This document shows positions 37,923-45,794 of a DNA stretch of 64,000 nt, one piece after another. The DNA is from Pantoea sp. At-9b (lineage in GTDB: Bacteria > Pseudomonadota > Gammaproteobacteria > Enterobacterales > Enterobacteriaceae): the NCBI RefSeq assembly GCF_000175935.2, contig NC_014840.1, positions 1-64,000 on the forward strand, given 5' to 3'. The notes beneath the pieces were generated by a model. The model did not search any database and was not told the origin of the DNA. It saw only the letters and a list, made by a program, of their open reading frames with translations. Both the position numbers and the translations under genes were made by a program. Within the stretch, counting starts at the first letter, position 1. Each line of letters opens with the position of its first letter.

Positions 37923-39071
37923 TTAACGCCAGAGTTTTTTGCTGGCGATATCCGCACCCGCACGCATCGCGCGGAACTTCTCACGTACCACAGTCGGATG
38001 AACTTCGGGTTTGTACGTGGCTTGTGAAGAGAAGCCACAGTCAGCACCCGCAATGACGTTCTCTTTGCCGACGCGGTCTGCGAAGCGAATCAGGCGTTCA
38101 GCGATCAGTTCCGGGTGCTCAACGGTATTGCTGGCGTGGCAAATAACACCCGGGATCAGACGTTTACCCTGCGGCAGTTTAACCTCTTCCCAGATGTGAT
38201 ATTCGTGCTCATGGCGCACATTGCCAGCCTCGAATGAATAATCCGCCACATTGATGTTCAGCATATAACGAACAAACTCAATGAAGGGCACATCGTGAAT
38301 ACGCGGGCCTTCATTGATGCTGTAGCAGGTGTGATAGCGGATTTTCTCAGCCGGGATGCCGCGCAGCGCATGGTTGAGAATATCAACGTATTCATTGGCT
38401 TTAGCGATGATTTGCGTGTTATTCAGGTGTGGATCAGCAAACAAATCCGGCAGGAAAGGATCATCGATTTGCAGACCAAAACCGGCATCGATGATGGCTT
38501 TATATTCCACCCGCAATGCTTCGGCGACTGCCGAGAGATAATCCCCTTCCCGCTCATAAAATTCATTGCTGCCGACGCCTGTTGGGGCGACAGAAGGCAC
38601 GAAGGCACTCAGCGCATGGGCGTTTTTCGCGGCATCGCGCAGGTTGGTCAGGTCGCGCTGCAACTGCGCCACACCGTGATAAGCAATCGGTCCGGTACAG
38701 GCGACCGGCACGAATGGTACGAGGTTGCCGCCCAGCATCGCTTCGCCAAAATATTGCTTATAGTATTCCGGGAAAGCGTTCACCTCGGCATCAAAGGCGG
38801 CATAGCCTTGGCCGGGGCGCGGTTCAAAACCGGCAATACGGTCGCGTACATAAGCGAAGAAGCCCACTTTGGACATCTCACCGTCTGCAACGATATCGAT
38901 GCCATCGGCAACCTGCTGTTGCACCGACTCAAAAACAGCATCGCGGATCTTCGTTTCCAGCTCGGCGCTATTCTCTGCGCCCTGAATATTGGCTTTCATG
39001 GCATCCAGCAGTGTCACCGGACGAGCCAGGCTGCCGACGTGGGTGGTTAAAATACGGTTTTCAGCTGACAA
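37923..39071 (-). CDS. Cobalamin-independent methionine synthase core-domain protein
   Basis: The 382-residue protein corresponds to the C-terminal catalytic half of MetE only. It begins ILTTHVGSLARP, and zinc ligands are His247, Cys249 (HTC), Glu281 (FEAGN) and Cys345 (GADCGF). It should transfer a methyl or alkyl group to or from a thiol such as homocysteine. The methyl donor of these short forms is generally not triglutamyl-folate. AGGGAG six bases upstream supports a TTG start at 39071; the in-frame ATG at 39104 has no ribosome site. It is divergent from a flavin reductase gene. Confidence 0.82.
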   Translation of the reverse strand: MSAENRILTTHVGSLARPVTLLDAMKANIQGAENSAELETKIRDAVFESVQQQVADGIDIVADGEMSKVGFFAYVRDRIAGFEPRPGQGYAAFDAEVNAFPEYYKQYFGEAMLGGNLVPFVPVACTGPIAYHGVAQLQRDLTNLRDAAKNAHALSAFVPSVAPTGVGSNEFYEREGDYLSAVAEALRVEYKAIIDAGFGLQIDDPFLPDLFADPHLNNTQIIAKANEYVDILNHALRGIPAEKIRYHTCYSINEGPRIHDVPFIEFVRYMLNINVADYSFEAGNVRHEHEYHIWEEVKLPQGKRLIPGVICHASNTVEHPELIAERLIRFADRVGKENVIAGADCGFSSQATYKPEVHPTVVREKFRAMRAGADIASKKLWR

Positions 39072-39281
39072 AATGTTCTCCCTGAAGCAGGTAGGTTTGC
39101 ACATCGATTCTTAAGAGGAAGGCTTCAATCCTTCGTTTTTCATCGCCATACCAGAATACAAATCAGGAACCTTGTCAAACTAATCATTAGCACGATCATT
39201 ACTCAGCAGGTTCGGGCTATCCTCTGGTGAAAAAAACGGGTTAACATCAACTTCTTAAGTTCATGGTTACAGGAACATGCA

Positions 39282-39854
39282 ATGAATCAGTATTTCACTT
39301 CAGTGGAGCTTGAGAAAGCTTATCGCCTTATTAATCATGGCCCTGCAACCCTGGTGTCTGCCTGTCATGATGGCATCACCAATGTTATGGCGGCATCCTG
39401 GGTTTGCGGGCTGGATTTCAAACCGGCCAAACTGACGGTTGTGCTGGATAAATCAGCGTTTACCCGTCAGTTAATTGAGAAGAGCAATAAGTTTGTCATC
39501 CAGGTGCCTAACGCAAAACAAGCCGAAATGGTGCATTACCTCGGAACCCATTCAAAAGCGAACAACCATAATAAACTGTCGGATGTTGGCGTTGAATGCT
39601 TCTATGTTGATGGTATCGAGCAGCCTCTGGTCAGCGGATGTTCCGCCTGGTTGTACTGTGAGCTTATCCCGCTTGAAGCGAATCAACGCGATCACGATCT
39701 GTTTATTGGGGAAGTGAAAGCCGCATGGGCGGATAGCCGCATCTTCCGGGATGGACACTGGCAGTTTGAAACGGCGGCGGATGAATGGAAGAGCTTACAT
39801 TACATTGCCGGAAAACATTTTTATAAAACCGGCGAAGCCTTAGACGTGAAATAG
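39282..39854 (+). CDS. Flavin reductase-like (FMN-binding split barrel) protein
   Basis: The 190-residue protein has the flavin reductase split-barrel pattern: PATLVSACHDGITNVMAASWVCGLDFKP region, KSAFTRQLIEKSNKFVIQVP and a C-terminal HYIAGKHFYKTGEAL. Members bind FMN and reduce it with NAD(P)H, often for a partner monooxygenase. It is divergent from the MetE-core gene across a 210-base gap, a pairing that suggests sulfur or methyl metabolism. GGAAC precedes the start. Confidence 0.8.
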   Translation: MNQYFTSVELEKAYRLINHGPATLVSACHDGITNVMAASWVCGLDFKPAKLTVVLDKSAFTRQLIEKSNKFVIQVPNAKQAEMVHYLGTHSKANNHNKLSDVGVECFYVDGIEQPLVSGCSAWLYCELIPLEANQRDHDLFIGEVKAAWADSRIFRDGHWQFETAADEWKSLHYIAGKHFYKTGEALDVK

Positions 39855-39922
39855 TCACAGATATCCACTTTGGGGGAATGCGCAGCGCGTCGCCCCCATA
39901 GCATATTCATTAGCAAGGTGCG

Positions 39923-40174
39923 TTGTGGACCGATATTGAACCCTATGCGCCACAAGGGTTTGCCTCACTCAACTTTGTCAACTCCCGTCACGGCTGGCAC
40001 CTTATGGTGCCAATCGTCCATTGCCAGGCACTAATGCAATGGCCTTTGCGTTTCACGATGGTGAACACGACACTGCATCTGCCGGGCGAACGCCGCAAAG
40101 TGAATCGTGCTACGGCGCGGCAATCCGGGCTGCTGGTCAGTGATGATGTGGCGGAACAGCTGGGGTTGGGCTGA
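39923..40174 (+). pseudogene. Unrecognised gene fragment
   Basis: An 83-codon frame with protein-like sequence (ending VNRATARQSGLLVSDD-type) but no ribosome site or clear start. It looks like the C-terminal part of a larger protein whose front is missing. I do not recognise the family. The rest of the 39855-40307 gap holds nothing else I can support. Confidence 0.35.
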
Positions 40175-40307
40175 AGGCCATACCAAAGCCTGTCATTCTA
40201 TGAGCGTGAATAAGGTGTTGTCAGGTCCGTTGATCGAGGTCAGATAAAGTTTCCGCTTTTGCTGCCGATGCTAACCCCCATAAAGACTATGACTTTAAGG
40301 ATGCAGA

Positions 40308-41027
40308 ATGCAGCAAAAATTAAGCCTGGCCGTTCTGGCGACAACATTATTATTGGTCGGATGTACCTCAAAACCCGTTCCTCCGAGTGAAAAGCTTGTC
40401 CAGACACAAACTGTAACCTCAGCAAATCAATCGCAACTTGCCGTTGAAGGTTGGCAAGACCTCGAAACGAATTACAGCCGCCCTTCTGACACCCAACTGC
40501 ATTATGTGACTCAGGGCGACACTTCCAAAGCTGCTGCGCTAAAAACACTACAGTTTGTTTCAATGATGTTTGTGGGTGGCCAGATTCAGAGTTTTGGTAA
40601 AGAGCAGCTCAGAGGGACGGAAGTGGCTGGAGTGATGAATCCATCCCTCGCATACCTTACGCCACGAGTCAGCGAGATCCTCAAAACCGAAATGGATCAT
40701 CGGCCAACGCAAAAATACGATAAGCCACTGATTATCAAACCGTTAACCTGGAAGCTGATATATAAAAACTTGTCAGGCGGCGATGACAATTATCAATTGG
40801 TTATGAGTACCACACTGACACGCTTCGTGAGCGATAATGCAGGGCACGCGACATTCCAGCAAATTGACTGCAAAGCTGATACCACCACGCCCGAATTTAC
40901 CCTCCCGCAATGGCAGGCTAATAACTATGCCAAAGTAAACGAAGTCACGCAGAAAATTATGGATCGCTGTCTGGTGAAATTCACCAGTGAGGTGAAATCC
41001 TTTTTTATCATGAATCCTACCAGCTGA
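40308..41027 (+). CDS. Hypothetical lipoprotein
   Basis: The 239-residue protein has a lipoprotein signal (hydrophobic core, then LLVGC with Cys19). The residues after Cys are TS, which suggests transfer to the outer membrane. The mature part is a soluble alpha/beta-looking domain with few cysteines (DCKAD, DRCLV); I recognise no enzyme motif. It is a single-gene unit ended by a strong terminator. The function is unknown. Confidence 0.75.
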   Translation: MQQKLSLAVLATTLLLVGCTSKPVPPSEKLVQTQTVTSANQSQLAVEGWQDLETNYSRPSDTQLHYVTQGDTSKAAALKTLQFVSMMFVGGQIQSFGKEQLRGTEVAGVMNPSLAYLTPRVSEILKTEMDHRPTQKYDKPLIIKPLTWKLIYKNLSGGDDNYQLVMSTTLTRFVSDNAGHATFQQIDCKADTTTPEFTLPQWQANNYAKVNEVTQKIMDRCLVKFTSEVKSFFIMNPTS

Positions 41028-41041
41028 TTAAATGCCCTGGA

Positions 41042-41083
41042 CTGCCCCGTGCCTTAGAAAAAGGCACGGGGCAGCGTTTTTTT
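41042..41083 (+). terminator. Strong intrinsic terminator
   Basis: A perfect 14-bp stem (CTGCCCCGTGCCTT with its complement), a 5-nt loop and a run of T at 41077-41083 lie just after the lipoprotein gene. Confidence 0.93.
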
Positions 41084-41174
41084 AACTAATATCTGGCTTA
41101 TATGGAATAGGCATCGGCTGCTTTTGGTTCTCAGTGTTGAAACACTGCAACATGTTGTCGGTCACTACGGCTAT

Positions 41175-42074
41175 TTATTCCCGGAAGTATTCACACAGCG
41201 CGTTAAAGAAAACATTACAGCGCTTTTCCCTGGCACGCGAAGCATCATAAAGCAGATGCATCGCCTGTTCGGGAATTCGGTATTCAGCCAGTAAGGCTAC
41301 CAATCTTCCGCTGTGCAGCAGTGGGTGAAGTGCTTTTTCGTAGCCAATCAGTACGCCAGCCCCTTTTAATGCCGCTTCCAGCATGGCACCCCAATCATTC
41401 ACCGTTAAGCGGGAGCTTACCTCAATGTTGCTTTGCCCATCCTGACTGGCAAAGGGCCAGAGATGGGTTGAGCCAGCTTCCTGCCAGGGGGAAAAGCCAA
41501 TGCACTGATGATGTCTCAATTCGGTAGGATGTTGTGGCTTGCCGTTCTTAATCAGGTATTCAGGTGACGCGCAGACAATGAGCCGATATGCCACCAGGGG
41601 TTTTGCGACCAGCCGCAGGTTTTTGTCTAAATCCCCGATGCGGATCACCGCATCAAAGCCTGCCACTGATGCATTAATGACGTCGTCCGCGAGCGTAAGC
41701 TCAATATTGATATGTGGATAATCCTCGATGAATTGAGTGAGGAAGTTGACCAGGGCATAGCGCCCGAAGGTCACCGGCGCATTGACCCGAATGGTTCCTG
41801 CTGGCACCTCAGCCGTTCCGCTGGCTTCGTTTTCGGCGTCATCAATGGCCTGCAAAATGGTCAGACAACGTCTGAAGTACTGGCTCCCCGTGGACGTGAG
41901 GCTCTGTTTTCGCGTCGTTCGGCTTAACAGACGCGTCGCCAGTTGCTTTTCAAGGGTTGCGATGTGGCGTGCCACCATTTGCGGCGACATGCCCATCTTT
42001 TCTGCTGCCGCGACAAAAGAACCCATTTGCACCGCAGCAACAAACACTCGCATCCCGGTTATCTTGTCCAGCAT
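41175..42074 (-). CDS. LysR-family transcriptional regulator
   Basis: The 299-residue regulator has a typical HTH (SFVAAAEKMGMSPQMVARHIATLEK) and the RTTRKQSLT hinge seen in the large DsdC/YafC-like LysR group, then an effector domain. The start is ATG 42074, preceded by CAGGAG; the apparent upstream start is a TTG. It is divergent from a YciI-family gene with a 101-base shared promoter region and probably controls it. Confidence 0.87.
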   Translation of the reverse strand: MLDKITGMRVFVAAVQMGSFVAAAEKMGMSPQMVARHIATLEKQLATRLLSRTTRKQSLTSTGSQYFRRCLTILQAIDDAENEASGTAEVPAGTIRVNAPVTFGRYALVNFLTQFIEDYPHINIELTLADDVINASVAGFDAVIRIGDLDKNLRLVAKPLVAYRLIVCASPEYLIKNGKPQHPTELRHHQCIGFSPWQEAGSTHLWPFASQDGQSNIEVSSRLTVNDWGAMLEAALKGAGVLIGYEKALHPLLHSGRLVALLAEYRIPEQAMHLLYDASRAREKRCNVFFNALCEYFRE

Positions 42075-42175
42075 TAACAACTCCTGGTTGTTTCATTGTT
42101 CGATTTCAGTGCATTTTAAATACTCACGATGCTCATTACACTCGATATCAACAGTTAACAAATGAGAGACAGATC

Positions 42176-42505
42176 ATGAGTATTTATATCGTCAGAATGG
42201 ATCATCCGGCAGGCACGCAATGGGATGCGTTCGTAAGGGAACATGTGCTTTACCTTAAAGAATTGATTAACCAGGGGAAGCTCATCGCATCGGGACCACT
42301 AAAAAATACGCCGCTGCGGGCAGGTTTTCTGATTTTTAACGCGGCAAATCGTGATGAAGTCGCAGCGATGGTTAATGCCGATCCTTTTGCGCGTGAAAAT
42401 CTGATTGCTGAGTTGGATATACAGGAATGGGACCCGCTGTTTGGCCAACTTACTGGATTATCCACGCGCACCACGGTGAGTGAGTTACAGGATCTTGTTG
42501 ATTAG
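42176..42505 (+). CDS. YciI-family protein
   Basis: The 109-residue protein has the YCII ferredoxin-like dimeric fold pattern: MSIYIVRMD, HVLYLKELINQGKLIASGPL (with the conserved His near residue 22), AGFLIF and DPFARENL. Members are small hydrolase- or dechlorinase-like proteins and often stress-induced. GAGAGACAG precedes the ATG at 42176; the much longer open frame upstream overlaps the LysR gene and is not coding. It is divergent from a LysR regulator. Confidence 0.83.
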   Translation: MSIYIVRMDHPAGTQWDAFVREHVLYLKELINQGKLIASGPLKNTPLRAGFLIFNAANRDEVAAMVNADPFARENLIAELDIQEWDPLFGQLTGLSTRTTVSELQDLVD

Positions 42506-42599
42506 ACGGTTTTCAGGCTGGAATAGCTTTCATTGCCAATATCTTGTCCTGTATCGGTATGTACGTACACCTGGCGGTACGCAAAATACGCGTAACTCT

Positions 42600-43772
42600 T
42601 CAAGGCATAATTCGATTCAGAAACTGATCGAATAAAGGGACTGTAAACGCGGTATCGCCATGCGACGGGCTCCAGATCATCCCCTTGTCGATCAAGCTTT
42701 GTCGCACGGGTCCCAATGACTTAACGTTCTTGTCCAGCTCACTGGCAATATCACCGGATCGGTGTGGACCTGGTCCTAATATTGCCATTGCTTTCAGATA
42801 CTCTTTCTCTTTCGGCGTTAAGCGGTCAAATCGGACCATGAAGAAACTGGCATCGAGTTTGGCTATCGTCTCAGGCGTTGCCAGTTCTACATCTTCTTTA
42901 GTAATGGGTGACACATCCGCAATATTCCAGGTATGGCTGCCCCATTCCTGGATGAAATAGGGATAGCCGTAGGTATTTTCGAAAATGCAGTTAATGGCAT
43001 CATCATTAATTGATTCGTTTTCCGCCTCAATGGGTTTTCTGATAGCCTCAATACAGTATTCTTTATTTAAAGGACCGATATCAACAAACTCAAAAAGCCT
43101 TTCAGCGTATGACTTAGCGTCACCCATCCGGCCTCGTAGCTGAGGAAGACCCGCTGCGACAACGGTGATTGGATATTTTTTTTGCGCGCAGCGGTGTAAC
43201 GCGGAAATAAGCGCGGACATTTCTTTTTCCTGAATATATTGAAGTTCATCAATAAATATCACCAGCGCTGTTTTGGCCTTTTGGGCGGCAATTCCCACTT
43301 GCTCAAGGAGCGCCGTGAGATCAATTTCTAGATCGCCGTTATCCGCTAAGCCTGGCTCTGGGGCAAGATCTAATCCAACCTCAATATCGTTGTAGGTGAC
43401 CTTCAATTTCGAAGCGAATCCTGCAAGTGCAGCCAAACCACGCTGAGCCAGATCTTTAGCTTCTTCAATTCTGCTTAATCTCAGCAACGCAGTGCGAATA
43501 TCAGGTGCCAGCATGGCCGGAAGTGACTTTCGTTCAGAGGCTTCAATGTTGATGGTATGAAAGCCATTATCTTCTGCAGTCGTCAAAACTGTTTGCAGTA
43601 ACACCGTTTTACCCACTCCACGCAGCCCAACGAGAATGACGCCCTGACTGTTTCTGCCTATGCGGATACGCTCGAGGTTTTCTGCGATTTTGGTCTGAAT
43701 CGCACCCCTTCCGGCCAGTTCCATTGGTACGGCTCCTGCTCCAGGAGAGAAAGGATTCATTACACGGTTCAT
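42600..43772 (-). CDS. Lone AAA/Orc-like ATPase
   Basis: The 390-residue protein has Walker A GLRGVGKT (residues 49-56) and Walker B LVIFIDELQ. A sensor-like region (ITVVAAGLPQLRG) and a C-terminal winged-helix-like segment (LTPKEKEYLKAMAILGPG, IASELDKNVKSLGPVRQSLIDKGMI) follow. The layout resembles the AAA_16/archaeal-Orc-like ATPase group. The start at 43772 has AGGAAAG upstream; the open frame to 43829 is longer. No partner gene is adjacent. Such solitary ATPases are often accessory and sometimes defence-linked. The function is unknown. Confidence 0.78.
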   Translation of the reverse strand: MNRVMNPFSPGAGAVPMELAGRGAIQTKIAENLERIRIGRNSQGVILVGLRGVGKTVLLQTVLTTAEDNGFHTINIEASERKSLPAMLAPDIRTALLRLSRIEEAKDLAQRGLAALAGFASKLKVTYNDIEVGLDLAPEPGLADNGDLEIDLTALLEQVGIAAQKAKTALVIFIDELQYIQEKEMSALISALHRCAQKKYPITVVAAGLPQLRGRMGDAKSYAERLFEFVDIGPLNKEYCIEAIRKPIEAENESINDDAINCIFENTYGYPYFIQEWGSHTWNIADVSPITKEDVELATPETIAKLDASFFMVRFDRLTPKEKEYLKAMAILGPGPHRSGDIASELDKNVKSLGPVRQSLIDKGMIWSPSHGDTAFTVPLFDQFLNRIMP

Positions 43773-43948
43773 GGCTTTCCTATAAAGTTTAGGAGGTTTA
43801 TGAAAAAAAGATAAACACCATAAACTCAATATAACTCATCGTTGATTGTTTGCAAAATACCAGACCGCTTGCCCAGTCCATCTGACGCCATGAATGTGTC
43901 ATTATCTGGTCAGCTATTTGTTGGTCCTGGTGGATAGAGCGTGAGGGA

Positions 43949-44659
43949 TCAGCGGCTTACCAAACCAAACTGCCGTTGTAGCGCAACGCTGCCCTTTTCG
44001 GTGATAGTCACCTCCCGATAGCCGGGCGTGGTGGCGACCCAGGCCTTTTGCCGGAACAGCGTCAGCAGCGCTGCACCGGCGTCGCCTCCCAGATGAAAGC
44101 GCCTTTCGCTCCAGTCGAGGCAGGCGCAACAGCTTTTACGGCGGGATGCAGGATTCAGCACCGCACCCAGATGCAAAAAATGTGTTTTGCCGACAGCGGT
44201 CAGGGCAGCCCCTGTTGGCTCCAGCCAGCCCTCCTCCAGCATAAAATCATAAATCTTTACCGCAATTTCACCGGCGAGGTGGTCATAGCAGGTTCTGGCA
44301 TGACGGAGATGCAGCGGTGTTCGTGATACTGCGGAAGAGGTTGGATTCATCGACACGCCCATCAGCGTTTCGAGCAGCCCGGCAATCTCATGCCCGGCAA
44401 GGCGGTAATAGCGATGTCGCCCTTGTGTCAGACAGTTAATCAACCCGTTGCTGAGGAGCCGCGCGAGATGACCGCTGGCGGTGGATGGCGCAATGCCTGC
44501 CACCGCGCTAAGTTCGGTCGCGGTCCAGGCGCGGCCATCCATCAACGCGCAGAGCATACTGACCCGTGACGGGTCAGAAATGGCTGCGGCAACGGCGGAC
44601 ATGGCGTGTTCAAGCGAACTCTCCGGCACGTCGTTAGATGCGGTTTTCAGCAGGTTCAT
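43949..44659 (-). CDS. ArsR-family transcriptional regulator
   Basis: The 236-residue regulator begins with an ArsR-type winged helix (ISDPSRVSMLCALMDGRAWTATELSAVAGIAPSTASGHLARL). A long C-terminal extension follows, with a CCACLDW motif (near residue 180) that could bind metal or sense thiols. The ATG at 44659 overlaps the stop of the ACT-domain gene (ATGA), which is why I prefer it to the ATG at 44677. It is the last gene of a three-gene operon with overlapping reading frames. Confidence 0.82.
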   Translation of the reverse strand: MNLLKTASNDVPESSLEHAMSAVAAAISDPSRVSMLCALMDGRAWTATELSAVAGIAPSTASGHLARLLSNGLINCLTQGRHRYYRLAGHEIAGLLETLMGVSMNPTSSAVSRTPLHLRHARTCYDHLAGEIAVKIYDFMLEEGWLEPTGAALTAVGKTHFLHLGAVLNPASRRKSCCACLDWSERRFHLGGDAGAALLTLFRQKAWVATTPGYREVTITEKGSVALQRQFGLVSR

Positions 44660-45048
44660 GCAGAGGTTGTTTCCCATTCACGCGTCACTTCGGCTGCCCG
44701 ATCATCATTGTCCGTGACAAGGATAAGCCGGTTACTGTGATCGCTGTACTGTACCCATATATTCACCCCGCTGCGGGCAATTGCATCGGCAATTTCCCCT
44801 AATTCACCGGGACGTTCCTGGCGTAATTTTCTGATCAGTGGACGACAAACGTGCCTGACATCAAAGCCCGCGCCAGTAAGCACCTGACGGGCTTTTTCTC
44901 CGTCCTCAACCAAAAAGTGAGCATGTCCTTCTTCAGCGGTTGAAAACATCCCGCCCCCTTCCAGGCCAACACCGTTTTTCCCCAACAGTTTACCCAAAGC
45001 CGCCAGCGAGCCAGGGGTATGCTTAAGAACGACGTGAATATCATACAT
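44656..45048 (-). CDS. Tandem ACT-domain protein
   Basis: The 130-residue protein appears to consist of two ACT-like domains. The first runs MYDIHVVLKHTPGSLAALGKLLG; the second has RPGELGEIADAIARSGVNI. ACT domains bind amino acids or related small ligands and regulate enzymes or transcription. No catalytic domain is attached. The start at 45048 has AGGAG upstream and lies inside the end of the ABM gene; a longer frame to 45138 is less likely. Coupling to an ArsR regulator suggests a ligand sensor or adaptor. Confidence 0.75.
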   Translation of the reverse strand: MYDIHVVLKHTPGSLAALGKLLGKNGVGLEGGGMFSTAEEGHAHFLVEDGEKARQVLTGAGFDVRHVCRPLIRKLRQERPGELGEIADAIARSGVNIWVQYSDHSNRLILVTDNDDRAAEVTREWETTSA

Positions 45049-45364
45049 GGTGTGACGACTCCTGATCTGACGAGTAATCCCGCAATACGTTAGCAACGCG
45101 AATTCTGTAAAACGCAAAAATCGAACTTTTACCCTCACGCTGGGCAGCCTGATGCATCATGTTCTGCTTCCAGCGGGCTACCGCTGCTTCATCCTCCCAC
45201 CAGGAGAGGGAAAGTATCTTTTCGGGTGTATTCAGGCTCTGAAAACGCTCAATGGCGATAAACCCAGGCGTATCTGACAACAAAGGTTTCAACTCTGCGG
45301 CAAGTTGCAGATAGCGCGCCTGGGCAGCGGGTAAGGCCTCAGCTTCAAAAAGAACGGCAATCAT
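45041..45364 (-). CDS. ABM-domain monooxygenase-like protein
   Basis: The 107-residue protein is a single ABM domain: MIAVLFEAEALPAAQARYLQLAAELK, DTPGFIAIERFQS, SLSWWEDEAAVARWKQN and FAFYRIRVANVLRDY. Family members are cofactor-independent quinol monooxygenases or heme-degrading proteins. It heads an operon with the ACT and ArsR genes, overlapping the ACT gene by 8 bases. A good Fur-box candidate lies about 100 bases upstream, which makes an iron or heme link plausible. Confidence 0.8.
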   Translation of the reverse strand: MIAVLFEAEALPAAQARYLQLAAELKPLLSDTPGFIAIERFQSLNTPEKILSLSWWEDEAAVARWKQNMMHQAAQREGKSSIFAFYRIRVANVLRDYSSDQESSHHV

Positions 45365-45790
45365 TTCAACACTCCATCACTAAGATGGCGTCAGTTTATG
45401 CCTGGCAGAAAACGATGCTTCGGTCGGCAGCGAAATATGGCTGCACCTCAGCACCAACAGTGATACGAGAATCATTATCGTTTGACATGTTTTGCCAACG
45501 GTTGCAAACTCTCGTCACATTTGAACTTCGTCACAAATTACAAACACGAAGAAACCATATTTTTAAAGTCATTAACCTGATTAATTCAAATCCACAACAT
45601 TTGTGGGTTGGGTATTCCTGCGCCCAAAAATCAGGCAACAAGTGGCAGATTCACAACCAGGGAGGTGTTGAGACGAGATAAATAACCTTAATAAACAGAT
45701 AACTATAAACATTCTAATTAATGCTGGGCTTTCGTCGCTTTACTTTACCTTCCTGAAAAGGAGTTTTGTATATATGGAAAATACCTCACC
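45365..45790. other. Divergent intergenic region (ABM operon / gcd)
   Basis: This 426-base gap should hold the promoters of both divergent units. Apart from the Fur-like site and the leader mini-ORF before gcd, I see only a 98-codon open frame (45385-45681) without family resemblance, which I do not accept as a gene. Confidence 0.5.
45461..45479 (-). promoter_or_regulatory. Candidate Fur box
   Basis: On the minus strand the site reads GATAATGATTCTCGTATCA, including an intact GATAATGAT half, and matches 13 of 19 consensus positions by my count. It is 97-115 bases upstream of the ABM gene and about 310 upstream of gcd, so the ABM operon is the more likely target. Confidence 0.55.
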
Positions 45791-45794
45791 ATGA
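45774..45794 (+). other. Possible six-codon leader ORF coupled to gcd
   Basis: AAAAGGAG at 45756-45763 is 10 bases before an ATG that opens a six-codon frame (MENTSP). Its TGA overlaps the gcd start as ATGA. The gcd ATG itself is 27 bases from that strong ribosome site, so gcd may be translated by re-initiation. Confidence 0.4.

Noticed and set aside
38295..39050. 251-codon open frame on the plus strand
   Set aside because: Antisense to the MetE-core gene, which has a complete set of zinc ligands and family motifs; the antisense translation resembles nothing.
45385..45681. 98-codon frame upstream of gcd
   Set aside because: It spans the Fur-like site and the expected promoters, and shows no family resemblance.
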